Shown here: positions 20,998-23,420 of the stretch, in pieces
Numbering within the stretch: position 1 is the stretch's first letter
How the letters are laid out: each line of letters starts with the position of its first letter
NCBI GenBank assembly: GCA_023397245.1
Contig: JAEWUH010000030.1
Coordinates: 1 to 23,420 of the forward strand
Source of the DNA: Bacillota bacterium
GTDB taxonomy: Bacteria; Bacillota; Clostridia; Oscillospirales; Acutalibacteraceae
DNA: 23,420 nt
Reading direction: 5' to 3'
Notes under the pieces: generated by a model
What the model was told of the DNA's origin: nothing
What the model saw: the letters and a program-made list of their open reading frames with translations, nothing else
The model's database searches: none
Translations under genes and position numbers: made by a program

Positions 20998-21693
20998 ATG
21001 AAATATAAAATTCTGACCATCCTTTTTGTATTCCTGCTGTTTACCGGCTGCAAGGTAGAGCTGCCGGAGCATACTGCGGGCAGCACTTCTGCTGTTTCGG
21101 CTGCAGGCTCAGCGCTGTCATCCCCGCAGGAAGCAAGCTCCGCGGAAGGTGCTTCTTCTGCGCAAAGCGAGGCTGTTTCACAGGCGGGTTCTTCGCAAGC
21201 CGCTTCCAAAGACGCTTCCCCGGCTTCCGCCGCTGCTGCTGTTTCTTCTGCTTCCTCCGCAAAAGCGGCGCCGCATGCGGCTGCTTCGCCTTCCTCTCAA
21301 GCACCGAAAGACAAGGAGCTCACCTGCTCTCTCAGTATTTCGTGCAGTGACATTTTAGCCCATAAAGATCAGTTTACACAGGAACAGCTTGAGGTTGTCC
21401 CCGCAAACGGAGCCATTCTGCAGGAGGGCAGCGTATTCTTTCAGGCGGGTGAAACCGTTTTTCAGGTGCTTCTCCGCGAAACCAAGCGCCTGAAAATCCC
21501 GATGGATCATATGACCTCGCCCGCCTTTCAGACGGAGTATGTGAGCGGGATCGGAAATATTTACGAAAAAACTTACGGCACCTCCAGCGGATGGCTGTTC
21601 GCGGTGAACGGGAAACAGCCTGCGGTGGGCTGCAGCGCCTACAAGCTGAAAAGCGGCGATAAAATCCAGTGGATTTTCGACTGCAGCCAGTAA
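20998..21693 (+). CDS. Lipoprotein with DUF4430 (transcobalamin-like C-terminal) domain
   Basis: A 231-residue exported lipoprotein. Signal peptide ends in 'LLFTGC' with the lipidated Cys18; a Ser/Ala-rich linker (about 25-103) extends the domain from the membrane. Residues about 107-231 match DUF4430: 'GETVFQVLLRETKRLKIPMD' (151-170), 'GIGNIYEKTYGTSSGWLFAVNG' region (184-205), 'GCSAYKLKSGDKIQW' (211-225). This domain is related to the C-terminal beta domain of transcobalamin and intrinsic factor, which closes over cobalamin. The start at 20998 has GGAG eight bases upstream. It is followed after 23 bases by the ECF T component, so it is a plausible substrate-capture partner of that transporter. 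Family members are not all proved to bind B12. Confidence 0.88.
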   Translation: MKYKILTILFVFLLFTGCKVELPEHTAGSTSAVSAAGSALSSPQEASSAEGASSAQSEAVSQAGSSQAASKDASPASAAAAVSSASSAKAAPHAAASPSSQAPKDKELTCSLSISCSDILAHKDQFTQEQLEVVPANGAILQEGSVFFQAGETVFQVLLRETKRLKIPMDHMTSPAFQTEYVSGIGNIYEKTYGTSSGWLFAVNGKQPAVGCSAYKLKSGDKIQWIFDCSQ

Positions 21694-21716
21694 ACCGATT
21701 GGAAAAAGGGGACGCT

Positions 21717-22598
21717 ATGACAAGAAATTATTTTGCGGAGCTCCATCCGGCTGTAAATCTGTTATACTTTACAGCCGTGATTGTGTTCTCCATGTTCTTT
21801 CTGCATCCGGTGCTCACGGTGACCTCGCTTTTCGGCAGCCTTGCCTGCTACGCGGCGCTGAATCCCCAAAAGCTGCCGCGATACCTGCTGAAATTCGTCC
21901 TGCCGATGCTCGTTTTGATGTCCGCGGTGAACCCGCTGCTGAACCACGCGGGAAAGACCATTCTTCTCTATGTAAACGATAACCCCTTTACACTGGAGGC
22001 CTGCGCGTACGGAGTCGCGGCGGCGGTCATGTTTGCCGGGGTGCTCACCTGGTTTTCCTGCAGCAGCGCCGTGCTGACCGCAGACAAGATCATTTATCTG
22101 TTTGGGCGGGCCGTTCCCTCTCTTTCGCTTGTGTTTTCCATGGTCATGCGCTTCGTGCCGAGGCTGAAAGCGCAGACAAAGATCATTGCGGACGCGCAGA
22201 AAGGCATCGGCAAGGGAACCGCCGGCAGCAGTGTGATCGCGAAGGCGAAAAACGGGCTGAATATTCTCTCCATGCTAACCACCTGGGCGCTTGAAAACGG
22301 CATTGTTACCTCCGATTCCATGCGGGCGCGCGGTTACGGACTGCCGGGGCGCACCAGTTTTCGCATATACATCTTCTCCAATCGGGATAAAATTACTTTA
22401 ATATTACTGATTGTATTGATTTCGACCGTTTTTCTGGGCTGTGCCGCGGGAGAAACAAGTATACGCTACTTTCCGTCGATTGCCGTAAAACCGGTTACTT
22501 TCTTCGGTATCGTTGTCTACACTACGTATTTTTTGTTGTGCATTTTCCCCATTGTTTTAAACAAAGTTTTAGAGGTTCAATATCATGGCAGTTTTTGA
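21717..22598 (+). CDS. ECF transporter transmembrane component T (EcfT/CbiQ family)
   Basis: A 293-residue integral membrane protein, the coupling subunit that joins a substrate-binding S component to the two ATPases of an energy-coupling factor importer. Several hydrophobic helices are visible (about 14-50, 57-75, 95-125, 130-150 and two near the C-terminus). The cytoplasmic coupling motif is 'SDSMRARGYGLPGRTSF', the Ala-Arg-Gly signature of EcfT proteins that contacts the ATPases. The start at 21717 follows AAAGGGGA; an in-frame GTG at 21669 lies inside the lipoprotein gene and is rejected. It overlaps the ATPase gene by 14 bases. The T component does not show the substrate; the riboswitch and DUF4430 neighbours suggest cobalamin or another corrinoid. 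Confidence 0.93.
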   Translation: MTRNYFAELHPAVNLLYFTAVIVFSMFFLHPVLTVTSLFGSLACYAALNPQKLPRYLLKFVLPMLVLMSAVNPLLNHAGKTILLYVNDNPFTLEACAYGVAAAVMFAGVLTWFSCSSAVLTADKIIYLFGRAVPSLSLVFSMVMRFVPRLKAQTKIIADAQKGIGKGTAGSSVIAKAKNGLNILSMLTTWALENGIVTSDSMRARGYGLPGRTSFRIYIFSNRDKITLILLIVLISTVFLGCAAGETSIRYFPSIAVKPVTFFGIVVYTTYFLLCIFPIVLNKVLEVQYHGSF

Positions 22599-23420
22599 AA
22601 TAAAACATCTTAGCTTTTCGTACCCGGAAGAAACCCGGCCTGCACTGGACGATATCAGCCTGACCGTGGAGCCGGGGGAATTCGTGCTGCTCTGCGGTCT
22701 TTCCGGCTGCGGCAAAACCACCCTGCTCCGCCGGATGAAGCCTGCTCTTTCGCCGTACGGTACTGCGGAGGGAACCGTGCTTTTCGGGGGAAAGCCTTTG
22801 GAAGAATGCAGCCCCCGCACACAGGCCGCGGAGATCGGCTATGTGATGCAGTCGCCGGAGGAACAGATTGTAACGGACAAGGTCTGGCACGAGCTTGCGT
22901 TCGGGCTGGAGAGCCTTGGCTGCGGCACACAAGCCGTACGCCTGCGTACGGCGGAAATGGCCAGCTTTTTCGGGATTGAGGCCTGGTTTGACCGTGATAC
23001 CGCAGAGCTTTCCGGCGGACAGAAGCAGCTTTTAAATCTGGCCTCCATTCTGGCTATGCAGCCAAAGGTGCTCCTGCTGGACGAACCGACCTCCCAGCTT
23101 GACCCGATTGCCGCGGCGGAGTTTCTTGCGGCGGTCAAAAAAGTGAACACCGAACTCGGCGTCGCCGTGGTGCTCACAGAGCAGCGGCTTCAGGACGCCT
23201 TCCCCATGGCGGACCGCGTTGTCGTGCTGGACGGCGGCAGGGTTCTCTTAAATGAGCCCCCGCGCAAGGCGGGTGAAGAGCTGCTCCGAAGGAACCATCC
23301 CATGGCTCTGGCGCTGCCGCCCTCCATGCGGATTTATTCCGGCGTGAACCGGCAGGAGCTGGACGCGTTCATCCCCATGACGGTGCGGGAAGGCCGCCGA
23401 TGGCTGGAAGCGCTGTTCGC
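22585..23420 (+). CDS. ECF transporter ATP-binding protein, partial (C-terminus outside window)
   Basis: The first 278 residues of an ABC ATPase that powers the ECF importer. Walker A 'GLSGCGKTT' (38-46), Q-loop Gln89, signature LSGGQ (142-146), Walker B 'VLLLDEP' (162-168) and D-loop 'SQLD' (170-173) are all present. At the switch position, where a histidine is expected, the sequence reads 'LTEQRLQDAF' with Gln200. The frame continues past the normal end of one ATPase domain with a linker-like stretch, so it may be a two-domain ATPase like other ECF proteins of about 500 residues. AGAGG lies nine bases before the ATG at 22585, inside the T gene, so the two are translationally coupled. No stop is reached. 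Confidence 0.93.
   Translation, partial: MAVFEIKHLSFSYPEETRPALDDISLTVEPGEFVLLCGLSGCGKTTLLRRMKPALSPYGTAEGTVLFGGKPLEECSPRTQAAEIGYVMQSPEEQIVTDKVWHELAFGLESLGCGTQAVRLRTAEMASFFGIEAWFDRDTAELSGGQKQLLNLASILAMQPKVLLLDEPTSQLDPIAAAEFLAAVKKVNTELGVAVVLTEQRLQDAFPMADRVVVLDGGRVLLNEPPRKAGEELLRRNHPMALALPPSMRIYSGVNRQELDAFIPMTVREGRRWLEALF

Noticed and set aside
1..23420. tRNA, rRNA, CRISPR arrays, insertion sequences, phage genes
   Set aside because: No such signature was recognised on either strand: no transposase, integrase or cas-like protein, no regularly spaced repeats and no tRNA cloverleaf.

Overview
The window looks like chromosomal DNA from a Gram-positive anaerobe of the Clostridia, most likely Oscillospiraceae/Ruminococcaceae-like. 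The reasons are strong GGAGG ribosome-binding sites, near-consensus sigma-A promoters, TTG starts, a type III glutamine synthetase, a split (archaeal-type) glutamate synthase, a cohesin-domain surface protein, and an ECF-type transporter behind a cobalamin riboswitch. The genus is an inference; no rRNA or tRNA is present to fix it. Most genes are moderately GC-rich, but about 1-1200 and 18230-18700 are clearly more AT-rich.

Layout. 1-1190 (minus): the N-terminal part of a small alpha/beta hydrolase and an FMN split-barrel protein, with a duplicated 35-bp element near both promoters. 1226-2926 (plus): prfC with promoter and terminator. 2952-4793 (minus): an autoregulated TetR/membrane-anchored hydrolase pair with two operators around its promoter. 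4812-8671 (minus): an operon of a B12-binding radical SAM protein (DUF4080), a cysteine desulfurase and the tRNA sulfur-transfer enzyme TtcA. 8704-10526 (minus): a cohesin/cadherin-like membrane-anchored surface protein and a CrtO-like acyltransferase-family membrane protein.

10594-18191 is the ammonia-assimilation block. A five-gene minus-strand operon encodes the parts of glutamate synthase as separate proteins: amidotransferase, FMN synthase with ferredoxin domain, four-cluster ferredoxin, FAD oxidoreductase and GXGXG domain. Divergently, glnN encodes a type III glutamine synthetase. GlnN makes glutamine, GltB1 takes ammonia from it, and the ferredoxin and FAD proteins plausibly bring electrons. 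The glnN leader is a compact terminator overlapped by a competing hairpin, resembling an ANTAR antitermination site.

18247-18681 is an AT-rich GNAT acetyltransferase gene. 18811-23420 (plus) is the most interesting region: a promoter, a cobalamin riboswitch, a secreted beta-propeller with a (S/P)PXTG-like sortase signal, then a terminator and a hairpin-rich repeat, then a lipoprotein with a transcobalamin-like DUF4430 domain, an ECF T component and an ECF ATPase that runs off the window. I read it as a candidate surface system for capturing and importing cobalamin or other corrinoids; a wall-anchored propeller would be a Gram-positive parallel to the BtuG propeller of Bacteroidetes. The B12-dependent family DUF4080 elsewhere in the window is a possible consumer. 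No S component lies within the window, so the substrate rests on the riboswitch and DUF4430 only.
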